NCBI RefSeq assembly: GCF_036711975.1
Contig: NC_091968.1
Location: 25,901,001 to 25,965,000 of the forward strand
Reading direction: 5' to 3'
Source: Onthophagus taurus
Lineage: Eukaryota; Arthropoda; Insecta; Coleoptera; Scarabaeidae
Length of the DNA: 64,000 bases
Position 1 is the first letter of the stretch. Each line of letters opens with the position of its first letter. Positions 1 through 11,718 of the stretch are shown here, in pieces. The position numbers and the translations under genes are program-made. The notes below the pieces were generated by a model that saw nothing but the letters and a program-made list of their open reading frames with translations, ran no database searches and had not been told where the DNA came from.

Positions 1-60
1 AACTAACACTAGACCGAGAACTAGAAACATTCGGACTTATATTCATGAAGATGGTAAATA
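1..60. repeat. edge fragment of the CTAGAACTA palindromic repeat
   Basis: Holds AACTAACACTAGACC and GAACTAGAAACATTCGG, the arm sequence of the palindromic family arrayed at 38.6-41.6 kb. Cut by the window edge. From 61 to about 480 I see only A+T-rich sequence with no gene or repeat I can name. Confidence 0.6.
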
Positions 61-479
61 AATAAACCGAAACCGGTAGAATTTAGTAAAACTAGAACTA
101 ACAAAAATTTAAATTTAATCTTCAGATTCCACACTTTTTAACGACGCCATTCTTAATTCAATTTTCTTCCTCAATTTGTTTATCCATCAAATAGCAAAAT
201 GCTTTACTTTTACTTGATTTCCAGTCTACACCTATTATAGCTTCATTGACTGTAAGTATTTTTCAAATATTTTTTGATTTTTCATTTTTCCTTATTTTCC
301 TCGTGGTTACTTCTCTTTTACATAAAATAGTTCTCCATTATTGTGTGTATCCTGCTTCTAATTTCAAATAATTTCATTACAAATGTTTAATCTAAGGCTA
401 CATTTCTATTTTTGATTTAACTTCTAATTTTTACTTTTATACTTCAAATATTTATCATTAATTCGATATATTTAAACTT

Positions 480-810
480 TATATAAATTCTATATCAAAT
501 AAAAAACATAAACTTTTAATTTTATACTAACGTTCATCTATTTTTTCTATTGTAGAATTTCTTGGTGTATCTAAGTGTCGTATCTAAGTCGGTTCTTAGA
601 CGTATGATATATCATCGTATAACGTGATTAGCGCTTAGCTTTATCCTTTAAAACAAATAGTATTTTAGTTCTTTCGGTATTCTGCATTTTTTCTAAGATA
701 AGTTACACCTTTACCTACAAGACAGCATGAAAATCTCTAAAAACGATAAAATGTCGCATAGTCAAGTGATATATAACGCGGCCCAATTAATATCTTATAT
801 TACGATAACT
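480..810 (+). repeat. dispersed repeat shared with 61.2-61.4 kb and 19.7 kb
   Basis: Sequence around TCTTGGTGTATCTAAGTGTC and CGTATCTAAGTCGGTTC recurs at 61310-61350, with matching flanks (the AATTCTATAT motif upstream, a GTATAACGCGG-type motif downstream). The part at about 640-705 (TTTCGGTATTCTGCAT) occurs inverted at about 19715-19790. This is a dispersed non-coding element. The 66-codon ORF overlapping its end (727-927) has no family resemblance. From 811 to 1560 I see no recognisable feature. Confidence 0.6.
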
Positions 811-1580
811 ACCTTTAATTATAATCAAACACATTTAATCGTTTCACTTATTAATATTCCTAATTCAATTAGATACATACATTTCATTTTGCAATCGTTA
901 GTTATAGAGTTGTTTCATTGCCATTGATATTAAAATAATTTATATACACCACATTAGTAATAATAAGATTTCTTATTAAATGAGGTTTTTTTTATACTTA
1001 AGTGCAAAAAATAATTATGTTTTAGATTAGAAAAGCGAGAGGTTATAAGGAAGAAGTTAAAAAGATATCACGGATTTAAACGTCTAATAAGGATACATAT
1101 TCTGTAAGTACATCCTGGCACGAATCGAAACGTGTGTGTTAAGTGGTTTGACATGAAATAAAAAACTAGGAAAACGGAGGAAAAGTTGTCGATGCACGGA
1201 ATGCGGTTTTGAAACATTTCTCGATCTCCTCCGGTTCGTTTACACAGTGTGACAGACGTTCGGAAGACTATTTCAAAAAGTTGTTTTATTTACAAACAAA
1301 GAACTGATCAAAAACGGATTTTAATTAAGACTTTGACAGTCTCGCAATACTTTTTTTATCGAATAATTTATTATATCCTAGAATACACAATTTTATCTTT
1401 AAATTGAGACATAAATCGTTGCTCATAACACTCCTAAAGGATTTATGTCTTAATTTAAAGACTAAAATGTATCGACGTTTGGTTTTGATATTTGGCTGAA
1501 TATTAGTGGTGTAGGATATTAAAAACCTAGTACTTAGTACTCCACCATTCACAGGAATTAGTATCTCGTTTAGGTGCCCA

Positions 1581-4500
1581 TTAAGTTTTAAAAATTCGTA
1601 TAAAATCCAGATCTTGGAATATGAGTATGAAAATTTCCCAAAGTGTTAATAAAAGTGTCCTCTTTCCGATGAACCAACCCGTTTTGAAAAATAACTTTTA
1701 GTTTTTGAGAAAACAATATTTGAAGTTTTGATAAAATTTTCGATGTTGCAATTTTCCTCGATAACTTTCAAAATTCGGTGTAAAATTAATTTCTTGAAGG
1801 ATCCTTGTGGAAATATCACCAATTATTAATTAAAGTATCCTCTTTTTAATGCAAAAACCCGTTTTGAAAAATCACTTTCAGTTCTTGAGAAATAAATTTT
1901 TGAAATTATCGAAAATTTTTTCAAATTTCGCAATTTTCACCGATTAAGTTTTAAAAATTCGTATAAAATCCAGTTCTTGGAATATGAGTATGAAAATCTC
2001 CCAAAGTGTTAATAAAAGTGTCCTCTTTCCGATGAACCAACCCATTTTGAAAAATAACTTAGTTTTTGAGAAAACAATAGTTTAAGTTTTGATAAAATTT
2101 TCGATGTTCCAATTTTCATCGATAACTTTCAAAATTCGCTATAAAATTCATTTCTTGAAGGATCCTTGTGGAAATATCGCCAATTATTAATTAAAGTTTT
2201 CTTTTTTTTAATGCAAAAATCCGTTTTGAAAAATCGCTTTTAGTTTTTGAGAAATAATTTTTTGAAATTATCGAAAATATTTTCGAAGTTTGCAATTTTC
2301 GCCGATTAAGTTTTAAAAATTCATATAAAATCGAGTTCTTGGAATATGAGTATGAAAATCTCCCAAAGTGTTAATAAAAGTGTCCTCTTTCCGATGAACC
2401 AACCCATTTTGAAAAATAACTTTTAGTTTTTGAGAAAACAATATTTTAAGTTTTGATAAAATTTTCGATGTTCCAATTTTCATCGATAACTTTCAAAATT
2501 CGCTATAAAATTCATTTCTTGAAGGATCCTTGTGGAAATATCGCCAATTATTAATTAAAGTATCCTCTTTTTAATGCAAAAAGCCGTTTTGAAAAATCGC
2601 TTTTAGTTTTTGAGAAATACATTTTTGAAATGATCGATAATTTTTTCGAATGTTGCAATTTTCGCGGATTAAGTTTTAAAAATTCGTATAAAATCTAGTT
2701 CTTGGAATATGAGTATGAAAATTTCGCAAAGTGTTAATAAAAGTGTCCTCTTTCCAATGAACCAACCCGTTTTGAAAAATAACTTGTAGTTTTTGAGAAA
2801 ACAATATTTGAAGCTTTGATAAAATTTTCGATGTTGCCATTTTCCTCGATAACTTTCAAAATTCGGTGTAAAATTAATTTCTTGAAAGATCCTTGTGGAA
2901 ATATCACCAATTATTAATTAAAGCATCCCCTTTTTAATGCAATAAGCCGTTTTGAAAAATCGCTTTTAGTTTTTGAGAAATAAATTTTTGATATAATCGA
3001 TAATTTTTTCGAATTTTGCAATTTTCGCCGATTAAGTTTTAAAAATTCGTATAAAATCCAGTTCTTGGAATATGAGTATGAAAATCTCCCAAAGTGTTAA
3101 TAAAAGTGTCCTCTTTCCGATGAACCAACCCATTTTGAAAAATAACTTTTAGTTTTTGAGAAAACAATATTTTAAGTTTTGATAAAATTTTCGATGTTCC
3201 AATTTTCATCGATAACTTTCAAAATTCGCTATAAAATTCATTTTTTGAAGGATCCTTGTGGAAATATCGCCAATTATTAATTAAAGCATCCCCTTTTTAA
3301 TGCAAAAAGCCGTTTTGAAAAATCGCTTTTAGTTTTTGAGAAATAAATTTTTGAAATGATCGATAATTTTTTCGAATTTTGCAATTTTCGCCGATTAAGT
3401 TTTAAAAATTCGTATAAAATCCAGTTCTTGGAATATGAGTATGAAAATCTCCCAAAGTGTTAATAAAAGTGTCCTCTTTCCGATGAACCAACCCGTTTTG
3501 AAAAATAACTTTTAGTTTTTGAGAAAACAATATTTGAAGTTTTGATAAAATTTTCGATGTTGCAATTTTCATCGATAACTTTCAAAATTCGCTATAAAAT
3601 TAATTTCTTGAAGGATCCTTGTGGAAATATCACCAATTATTAATTAAAGTATCCTCTTTTTAATGCAACAAGCCGTTTTGAAAAATCGCTTTTAGTTTCT
3701 GAGAAAAAAATTTTTGAAATGATCGAAGTTTTTTTCGAGTTTTGCAATTTTCGCCGATTAAGTTTTAAAAATTCGTATAAAATCCAGTTCTTGGAATATG
3801 AGTATGAAAATTTCCCAAAGTGTTAATAAAAGTGTCCTCTTTCCAATGAACCAACCCGTTTTGAAAAATAACTTTTAGTTTTTGAGAAAACAATATTTGA
3901 AGTTTTGATAAAATGTTCATCGATAACTTTCAAAATTCGCTATAAAATTCATTTCTTGAAGGATCCTTGTGAAAATATCACCAATTATTAATTAAAGTAT
4001 CCTCTCTTTAATGCAAAAAGCCGTTTTGAAAGATCGCTTTTAGTTTTTGAGAAGTAATTTTTTGAAATTATCGACAATTTTTTCGAATTTTGCAATTTTC
4101 GCCGATTAAGTTTTAAAAATTCGTATAAAATCCAGTTCTTGGAATATGAGTATGAAAATCTCCCAAAGTGTTAATAAAAGTGTCCTCTTTCCGATGAACC
4201 AACCCGTTTTGAAAAAAAACTTTTAGTTTTAAATAAAACAATATTTGAAGCTTTGATAAAATTTTCGATGTTGCAATTTTCACCGATAACTTTCAAAATT
4301 CGCTATAAAATTAATTTCTTGTAGGATCCTTGTGGAAATATCACCAATTATTAATTAAAGCATCCTCTTTTTAATGTAAAAAGCCGTCTTGAAAAATCGC
4401 TTTTAGTTTTTGAGAAATAAATTTTTGAAATGATCGATAATTTTTTCGAATTTTGCAATTTTCGCCGATTAAGTTTTAAAAATTCGTATAAAATCCAGTT

Positions 4501-4825
4501 CTTGGAATATGAGTATGAAAATCTCCCAAAGTGTTAATAAAAGTGTCCTCTTTCCGATGAACCAACCCATTTTGAAAAATAACTTTTAGTTTTTGAGAAA
4601 ACAATATTTGAAGTTTTGATAAAATTTTCGATGTTGCAATTTTCATCGATAACTTTCAAAATTCGCTGTAAAATTAATTTCTTGAAGGATCCTTGTGGAA
4701 ATATCACCAATTATTAATTAAAGTATCCTCTTTTTAATGCAAAAAGCCGTCTTGAAAAATCGTTTTAAGTTTTTGAGATATAATTTTTTGAAATTATCAA
4801 CAATTTTTTCGAATTTTACAATCAT
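1581..4825 (+). repeat. satellite array, ~363-bp dimeric unit, about 9 copies
   Basis: The landmark TTAAGTTTTAAAAATTCGTA starts at 1581, 1944, 2306 (as TTCATA), 2669, 3032, 3395, 3759, 4106 and 4469. Spacing is 362-364 bp, except one 347-bp unit with a short deletion. Each unit is two diverged half-monomers of about 180 bp. One begins with ATTAAGTTTTAAAAATTCG and the other with ATAACTTTCAAAATTCG, and both share GAAAAAT, TTTTAGTTTTTGAGAAA and GCAATTTTC blocks. The units keep the A-B order throughout, as in a higher-order repeat. No coding potential. The array ends next to the piggyBac remnant. Confidence 0.93.
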
Positions 4826-5140
4826 TCATTGCAATAGCACTTCTAAATGTTAACTGATCCATTACTGGAGCCTTTTCGTAGTTAATTTCTAACATATTTG
4901 AGAGTCTAGGTATTTGTGAAAAGCGGCCACCACCACTTCTTACCACGAATGCGAATCCGATAATTCCCCAATGTGTTGTCATGAAGATCTACACCGCCCA
5001 TATACGTGTTATACTCTTTGATCATGTCTTCATCACGTCTATCATAACTTCTGGCAGTTCTAAGTGGTAAAAAAGAAGAAAAATTAGATAGTACAGTAAT
5101 ATTGGCATTATCTTTCCATCGAATTATTAAAGGCAAGAAA
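4797..5140 (-). pseudogene. piggyBac-type transposase remnant
   Basis: Two overlapping minus-strand frames (4906-5136 and 4797-4982) together resemble the C-terminal half of a piggyBac transposase. The first holds YNTYMGGVDLHDN, then YRIRIRGKKWWWPLF, the conserved MGGVD and KKWWW signatures of the family. The second frame continues past a frameshift. Only about 110 residues remain and no terminal repeats were seen, so this is a dead fragment. It abuts the satellite array, and the 5' part of the element is missing. Confidence 0.8.
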
Positions 5141-5550
5141 TTTTATCTATTTTTGACATAAAGATGGGTTAATAAAATAATCTTGCAACAATTTTTAAAT
5201 TCCGATAAAACTTGATTACTGTTTAAATGTGCCTCATAGAAATTCTTTGATAATTCCAGCTCAATAACAAAACAATTATAAATAAATAAAGCTATAACAG
5301 TACTCCCCATATCGTAATCTTAACATATTTATTAATTCACTTTTGCTTTTTCGTAATCAACAGAAGTAGGAGTAACAAGACAGGTTATAAATATTTTTTC
5401 GGAAAAAATTAAAAATGCATACTTCTAGCTCGGCGGATTATTAACAATCTAATTAAACCAAATAAAAGTTGTGCACTTATCTTTTACTCAACATACAGAG
5501 TAATAAACACGTTCAGGGTCCCACGCCGACTTTAACACCTTGGCAGGGGG
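5141..5550. other. intergenic, no recognisable feature
   Basis: A+T-rich spacer between the piggyBac remnant and the yellow-family promoter. I see no repeat unit, ORF with family resemblance or RNA gene. Confidence 0.5.
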
Positions 5551-5554
5551 CTAA

Positions 5555-5590
5555 TATAAAACGGGACAACAAACACTTTTCACTTTCATT
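5555..5590 (+). promoter_or_regulatory. TATA box and initiator of the yellow-family gene
   Basis: TATAAAACGG begins at 5555. TTTTCACTTTC, an initiator-like match with A at 5582, lies 27 nt downstream, the usual TATA-Inr spacing. This would give a 5' UTR of about 52 nt before the ATG at 5634. A second TATAAAAG at 5609 is too close to the ATG to serve it. Confidence 0.55.
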
Positions 5591-5633
5591 TCGATTTTTG
5601 TTAGAGCCTATAAAAGAATTGCACAAAAACATA

Positions 5634-6924
5634 ATGAAAAATTACATTATCTTATTAATAACGCTTCAAAGTGTGTTTTCAGCTCGAATTTTAAAAGAAC
5701 AATTCGCATGGAATCAACTGGATTATGCTTATCCTTCATTCGATGAACGACAAGAAGCTTTACGAACGGGACGATTCGTTCCAGAAAATAATCTTCCCGT
5801 TGGAATTGAAATTTGGGGCGATAAATTATTTGTTTCTGTGCCCAGATGGAGAGTTGGTAAGCCATCTCTTAATAATTATGAAATAAAATTTACAAATGCA
5901 TTTATTTCCAGGAATTCCTTCAACTTTAAATTACATCCCTTTATCAAAAAACGTAGGAAAATCACCAGCATTAATACCTTACCCAAATTGGAAATCAAAC
6001 GAAGCTGGAAATTGTGAATCTGGGTTAACAACCGTTTACCGAATAAAAGCTGATGAATGTCACCGTTTGTGGGTGTTAGACACTGGAACTTTTGGAATTG
6101 ACGATACAACAACAAATCCTTGTCCTTACGCAATAAACGTGTTTGATTTATTTACAAATCAACGTTTAAGACGTTATGAGTTAAGAAAGGAGGATATAAA
6201 TGCGAATACTTTTATAGCAAATATAGCGATTGATATTGGAAAAGATTGTAACGATGTTTTTGCTTATATGAGTGATGAATTAGGGTACGGATTAATTGTT
6301 TATTCCTGGGAACAAAACGAATCTTGGCGTTTTGAACACGGATTTTTCCGCCCTGATCCGTTAAAAGGCGAATTCAACATTGGAGGATTAGAATTCCAAT
6401 GGGACGCGGAAGGAATTTTCGGAATGTCTTTAACTCCGCTTCAACCCGACGGTTATCGATTAATGCACTTTTCTCCTTTAGCAAGTGAAAGAGAATTTGT
6501 TGTATCAACTGGTACTTTAAGAAATAGTTCCAAAGTTGGGGATAGCTACAAAGAATTTTATTCTTTAAACGAACGTGGCCCATTATCGCACACAACTTCG
6601 AGGGTTATGGATGATTATGGGATACAATTTTTTAATTTAATCGATAGAAACGCAGTGGGTTGCTGGAATGGTCGATATGATTATAGACCAGAAAATTTTG
6701 GAGTTGTCGATAAAGATGACGTAGGTTTGAGCTTCCCCGCTGATGTTAAAGTCGACGCCCAAAGAAATTTGTGGGTTATATCCGATAAGATGCCCAATTT
6801 TTTGCTTTCAAGTTTAAATTATAGTGAAATCAATTTTAGAATATATTTCGCCCCAATTCAGGTTTTAATCCAAAACACCGTTTGCGAAATACAAGTAGCC
6901 GAACATAATTATTATTATTTATAA
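5634..6924 (+). CDS. yellow/MRJP-family secreted protein
   Basis: Exons 5634-5856 and 5912-6924, joined over a 55-nt GT-AG intron (phase 1), give 411 residues. The first ~17 residues (MKNYIILLITLQSVFSA) form a signal peptide, and the ATG fits the promoter 52 nt upstream. The mature part shows yellow-family hallmarks: FAWNQLDYAYPS near the start, NLPVGIEIWGDKLFVSVPRW, ECHRLWVLDTG, and a late run FPADVKVDAQRNLWVISDKMP. The MRJP domain spans almost the whole protein. Family members are extracellular and act in cuticle pigmentation, melanisation or related roles; some are dopachrome-conversion enzymes. I cannot assign the paralogue (b, c, d, e, f, g or h). Length is normal to slightly short for the family, and the frame is intact. 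Confidence 0.92.
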
Positions 6925-6949
6925 TAAAATTATTAGGTGGTTTTTTTTC

Positions 6950-8500
6950 TTTTTGGAAAGGGTCGTAAATTATCTATAATAATAAATAATGAGTACTTTT
7001 TTTGAGGTTATATTGCGTTTTGGTTCGATTGAGTCCTCTTTATTTATAAAATTTTTATGAATTCTAATTTAAATATTTATGAAAATTGCATTTAAATTAA
7101 TAAAAAATTAATCAATAAAAACTAATTAAGCGAAAATAAAATTACATTAATTATTTTTTATGAAATTAATCGTTTAATAAATTTTCAAAAATCGAAACAA
7201 CGCTTGAAGTGTCAAATGTCAAATTGATAACCATTTTTTTTTAGGTTATGTTGCTTTTTGGTTCGATTGAGTACTCTTTATTTATCCAATGTTTATGAAT
7301 TCTAATTTAAAGATTTACGAAAATTGCATTTAAATTAATAAAAAATTAATCAATAAAATTAATTTATTAAATTAATTAGTTTTTACGAAATAAATCGTTT
7401 AATAAATCGAAACAACGCGTCAAGTGGCAAACTTCAAATTGGTAACCATAAAAAGTGGTAAATTTATTTATTTAATCATTAAAAATGCCTCCAACTATCC
7501 AAAACGGGATTGCAACAATGTATGGAGCACTTTTAAAAATAAATTAAAGAAATTAATAATAATACGAAGTGATTTTAATTTTTTTTTTAGGTTATGTTGC
7601 TTTTTGTTTCTATTGAGTCCTCTTTATTTATCCAATTTTTATGAATTCTAATTGAAATATTTATGAAAATTGCATTTAAATTAATAAAAAATTTATTAAG
7701 CTAAAATTAAATTAATTAGTTTTTACGAAATAAATCGTTTAATAAATTTTAATAAATCGAAACAACGCCGGAAGTGTCAAACAAGTGTCAAACGTCAAAT
7801 TGATAACCATAAAAAGTGTAGAAGTTATTTATTTAAAGTGCTTCCAACTATCCAAAAAAGGGGAATAACACCCAAACGGATAAAATTCCCGTGAAACCTG
7901 CCTAAGGAGAACGATAGTAAAAGTAGTTCTATTTAAAACGAAATTATAACCTCAAAACTTTTTTTTTTTTTAGATCCCAATTGATTTTAAAGTTAAATAT
8001 TGCAACACCGTTCCAGACATTCCGTTTGTGTTGTATATGTAAATTTCTTTAATTATAACGCATTAAATACATCATATTAATAAATTAACTTAATGTATAT
8101 GTAAAGTTGCAAATTATTAACTGTCGAAAAACATATTCCCTCCTATTACCAACCCCGAATATGAAAAACTCCCCAGATATATAACAGTTTGATCTAAAGT
8201 TTATTGCTTAGGGTGGTAAATTATCTACAATAATAAATAAATAATGAGTACTTAGATTTTATTCCTCAAATCACTAAATTAATATTTTTAATGTTTAAGG
8301 ATAATTAAAACATTCCATTCAACTTATTACAACAAATGCTCTGTATTTTGTCTAGCTTCTTCTTTGCTCTTCTTTAACACCTTTATTGTCTCCTTTATTG
8401 TCAATTGGATCAAAAGAAAATGAAATTGAAAAGTGTTAAAGAAGAAACTAGACACTGGACAAAGTATTAAAAGAATGAAATGAAGCGCTAGATCAAATAA
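6950..8500. repeat. mosaic of IntS10 and Paf1 gene-end copies, upstream block
   Basis: No intact gene, but recognisable pieces of the two genes downstream. Promoter copies carrying the GAGGTTATGTTGC...GATTGAGT block start near 7000, 7235 and 7585. A Paf1 start copy (ATGCCTCCAACTATCC) lies at about 7483. A fuller Paf1 exon-1/intron/exon-2-start copy runs 7845-8030 with its ATG lost. An inverted IntS10 start region is at about 7510-7580. An inverted IntS10 3' UTR copy is at about 8205-8350, and degraded IntS10 last-exon sequence (GACAAAGTATTAAAAGA) at about 8425-8510. All copies are mutated. Confidence 0.85.
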
Positions 8501-8509
8501 TTTGCACTT

Positions 8510-8856
8510 TTAATTGGCGATGCAATAATTTTTAATGATTAAATAAATAAATTTAGCACTTTTTGTGGTTATCAATTTGATGTTTGACAGTTTTCGACGC
8601 GTTGTTTCGATTCACTAAAAATTATTAAACGATTAATTTCGTAAAAACTAATCAATTTAATTTTATTTTCGCTTAATTATTTTTAATTCATTAATTTTTT
8701 ATTAATTTAATTGCAATTTTAAAATATCTTTAAATTAGAATTTATAAAAGTTTGATAAATAAAGAAGGCTCAATCGAACCAAAAAGCAACATAACCTCAA
8801 AAAAAAAATGAAATAATTTTGTATTTATTATTAATTTCTTTAATTTCCTTTTAAAA
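8510..8856 (+). promoter_or_regulatory. IntS10 upstream region, inverted copy of the Paf1 promoter block
   Basis: Reading on the minus strand, this segment matches the block upstream of Paf1 at 11450-11718, including the GTCAAA/AACAACGC region and the CATAACCTC motif at about 8789. Its position just before the IntS10 ATG and its repeated copies suggest an originally bidirectional promoter. No TATA box is evident. Confidence 0.55.
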
Positions 8857-10908
8857 ATGCTCGATGCATTATCCGACGAGGAATACGTGATTCAAAGAGC
8901 TAAAACCGCTTTTAAAACTGATCCGATTACTGCGAAAGCATGGATGATTACAGCGAAAACATTGTATCCTAATAATTTTGGTGTTCAGGTGGGTTAATTT
9001 TAATAGATTTGGAGTTATCTAATTAATTTATTGTAGTTTGAAGCTTACCAAATTGAAAAAGGGGGTGGGAATGTTAAAGAGGCTGCCAGAAACTTCAGCG
9101 ATTTGTATGTTATGGGTTTCAAGTTTTTATTTTTAATACAGTTGGTTTTAGAATAGGGAAATTTCACCAACAACCCGAATTTTGGAATGAAATCAACAAA
9201 GTAACAAGTTCTTTAAGGAGTGAAAATGATGGTACTGATCATGAAAAACAATTTTATTGCGATATGTTTAAACATATCCATCCGGACGTTCAACATAAAT
9301 TGTTATTAATCACAGCCGAACATTGCGAGGATACAATGGAACATTGCAAATTACTTTTGTTGTTGTTGCAAAAGTTTTCAATGGCAATTCCAACACATGG
9401 GGTGAGAAGTTTAGTTTTAATTTAAATCATATTAATTAATTCTGTTTTAGTTGGGGTTGATTGAAACGTTATTAAGTGCCGAAAAACATAGCCACTCAAG
9501 TAATCAACCCATAAATCCATTTAGAAAAATGTTAGTCCACGATTTAATTCCTTTATTAAACACCGAAAGTGTTTCTGTTGACATTTCACAAAAATTAATT
9601 TTTAAACTCCTTCATAAAGCGATCGAATATTACTTATATTGTTTAAACACGCCAAATAAATGCCAAAATTTAGATGAGGCGTGGGATAAATTATGCATAA
9701 CGTTAGAATTTAGCGGTAAAAAGTTGTGTTGGGAACCATACTTGGCGAGTTTTGGTGAAAATTGGAGTAAAGAGCATTATTGGCAGAAGCTTTTAACGTT
9801 TTGTCAATCGCAAAATTTAAATTTAGACGACCAAAATATGTTGAAACAATTACTTTATTGTGTTACAATTTTTTTTTTGAATTGTTTGAATGAGTACAAA
9901 ATGAGTTTGGCTCATTCGGGACAAACGCAACCTTGTTTTTTATTAATTGAAGCCTTCGTTGATAAAAATTTACCGAATCCAATGATAGCATTGTCAGAAC
10001 CAAAAGCAAAAAGGCGAAAAAGTAGTGATCCAGAGATTCAACCTCATCTTTCCGTCGAAAAATCCGAATATAAAAATATCGTTAATAATTTTATTTTAAC
10101 AAAAAAATGTTGGGAATTATTAAATTCAACCGATTCGTTACAAAGAGAATATAACAAATTAAATTCACATTTAAAATTAAATAATTATTTACATCAATTT
10201 ATGATTGATTACTATATTTATAAAGGACAAATTGATGATGCTTTTAATTATATCCAATCTTCACCACAAGAATCACATTTGAATTTAAAATTAACCGACA
10301 GTTTACGACTGGCGAATATAATGTACTTAAAAAAGAATTATCTCGCTTGTTATAATCATATTTTAACAGTTTTAGAATTATTACCAACAACAACAAACGC
10401 AGGTTCTTTAACTTCGAAATTAACGCAAGGTGGAACAAGACATTTACATTTTTTACCGTTAACTCGCCTCAATGTACTTCAATATTGCGCAAAACTTTTA
10501 ATTCGCGCGATTTCAGAGAAATCCGACAATAACTTTAATGATTTATCAATCGGAAACATTTTTGTGCTAACACAATTAGATTGGCCAAATGAAGAGGATC
10601 GAATCCCACCTTTATTGGATGTAATCCGCCAAAGGGGATCTTTTCATTATTATTTATTTCAAACTTACATTATTAACGTTGATCTTTTGGAGGAATTAAC
10701 GTTTTTATTTACACGACAAGTGTCATTACATATTTTGCCACATTTGGAACAACGGCGCATTGGAACTAGAGGCGCTGATAAAGGTGTTAAAGAAGAGGTT
10801 AGACAAAGTATTAAAAGACAAGTTGGGCGATGTAATGAAGCGTTAGATCAATTAATTTGTACTTTTATTTGTAATGAAAGAGAGCATTTGTTGCAATCGT
10901 TGCAATAA
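8857..10908 (+). CDS. IntS10: Integrator complex subunit 10
   Basis: Exons 8857-8988, 9037-9104, 9152-9401 and 9451-10908 give 635 residues (human INTS10 is about 710). The N-terminus MLDALSDEEYVIQRAKTAF, then AKAWMITAKTLYP and FHQQPEFWNEINKVTSSLR, follow the family closely, as do LLLLLLQKF and GLIETLLSAE across the third intron. The protein is helical-repeat-like with no catalytic motif. INTS10 belongs to the INTS10-13-14 arm of the nuclear Integrator complex, which cleaves snRNA 3' ends and promoter-proximal nascent transcripts. Introns are 47-50 nt. A K/R-rich KAKRRKSSDPE stretch in the last exon could be a nuclear signal. The gene is intact, but degraded copies of both its ends lie on either side. 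Confidence 0.93.
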
Positions 10909-11450
10909 GTTTAATGGAATGTTTTAATTATTGAGTTAAACATCAAAATTATTAATTTAGTAATTTGACGAATAAAATCTAAGCACTCATTAGTTATTTG
11001 TTTATTATTATAGATAATTTGCGACTCTAAGACATAAACTTTAGTCAATTTTAATCAATTTGAATCTAAAAAAAAGTTTTATAATTTGACACTTGACACT
11101 TCATGCGTTTCGATTTATTAAAATTTATTAAACGATTTATTTCGTAAGAACGAATTAATTTAATTTTAGCTTAATTAATTTTATTGGTTAATTTTTTATT
11201 AATTTAAATGCAATTTTCAATAATAGTTAAATCAGAATTCATAAAAATTGGATAAATAAAGAGGACTCAATCGAACCAAAAAACAACATAACCTCAAAAG
11301 AAAAATTAAAATCATTTTATTATTAATTTGTTTAATTTACTTTTAAAAGTGCTCGATACGTTGTTGCAATCCCGTTTTGGATAGTTGGAGGGATTTTTAA
11401 TGATTAAATAAATAAATTTACCACTTTTCATGGTTATCAATTTGACGTTT
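10909..11450. repeat. IntS10 3' UTR plus inverted promoter/start copies
   Basis: After the IntS10 3' UTR (to about 11040) comes an inverted promoter block (about 11080-11300), then a plus-strand copy of the IntS10 start region (GTGCTCGATACG near 11349, ATG changed to GTG). It runs straight into an inverted Paf1 start (CCCGTTTTGGATAGTTGGAGG at about 11382). Orientation flips near 11515 into the functional Paf1 promoter. Confidence 0.8.
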
Positions 11451-11718
11451 ACCAATTTATGCGTTGTTTCGATTTATTAAAAATTATTAAACTATTAATT
11501 TCGTAAAAACTAATTCTAATATTTATGAAAATTGCATTTAAATTAATAAAAAATTAATGAATTAAAAATAATTAAGCGAAAATAAAATTAAATGAATTAG
11601 TTTTTACGAAATTAATCGTTTAATAATTTTTAGTAAATCGAAACAACGCTTGTTGAAGTGTCAAACGTCAAATTGATAACCACAAAAAGTGCTACATTTA
11701 TTTATTTAATCATTAAAA

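Noticed and set aside
727-927. 66-codon ORF on the plus strand
   Set aside because: A+T-driven composition, no family resemblance, overlaps a dispersed repeat.
1325-1552. 75-codon ORF on the minus strand
   Set aside because: Low-complexity composition, no motif, no promoter or neighbouring exon.
1581-4825. Possible CRISPR-like array
   Set aside because: Units are long and contiguous with no unique spacers, in a eukaryotic genome: a satellite.
5647-6133. Minus-strand ORFs opposite the yellow-family gene
   Set aside because: Antisense shadows of a well-supported coding sequence.
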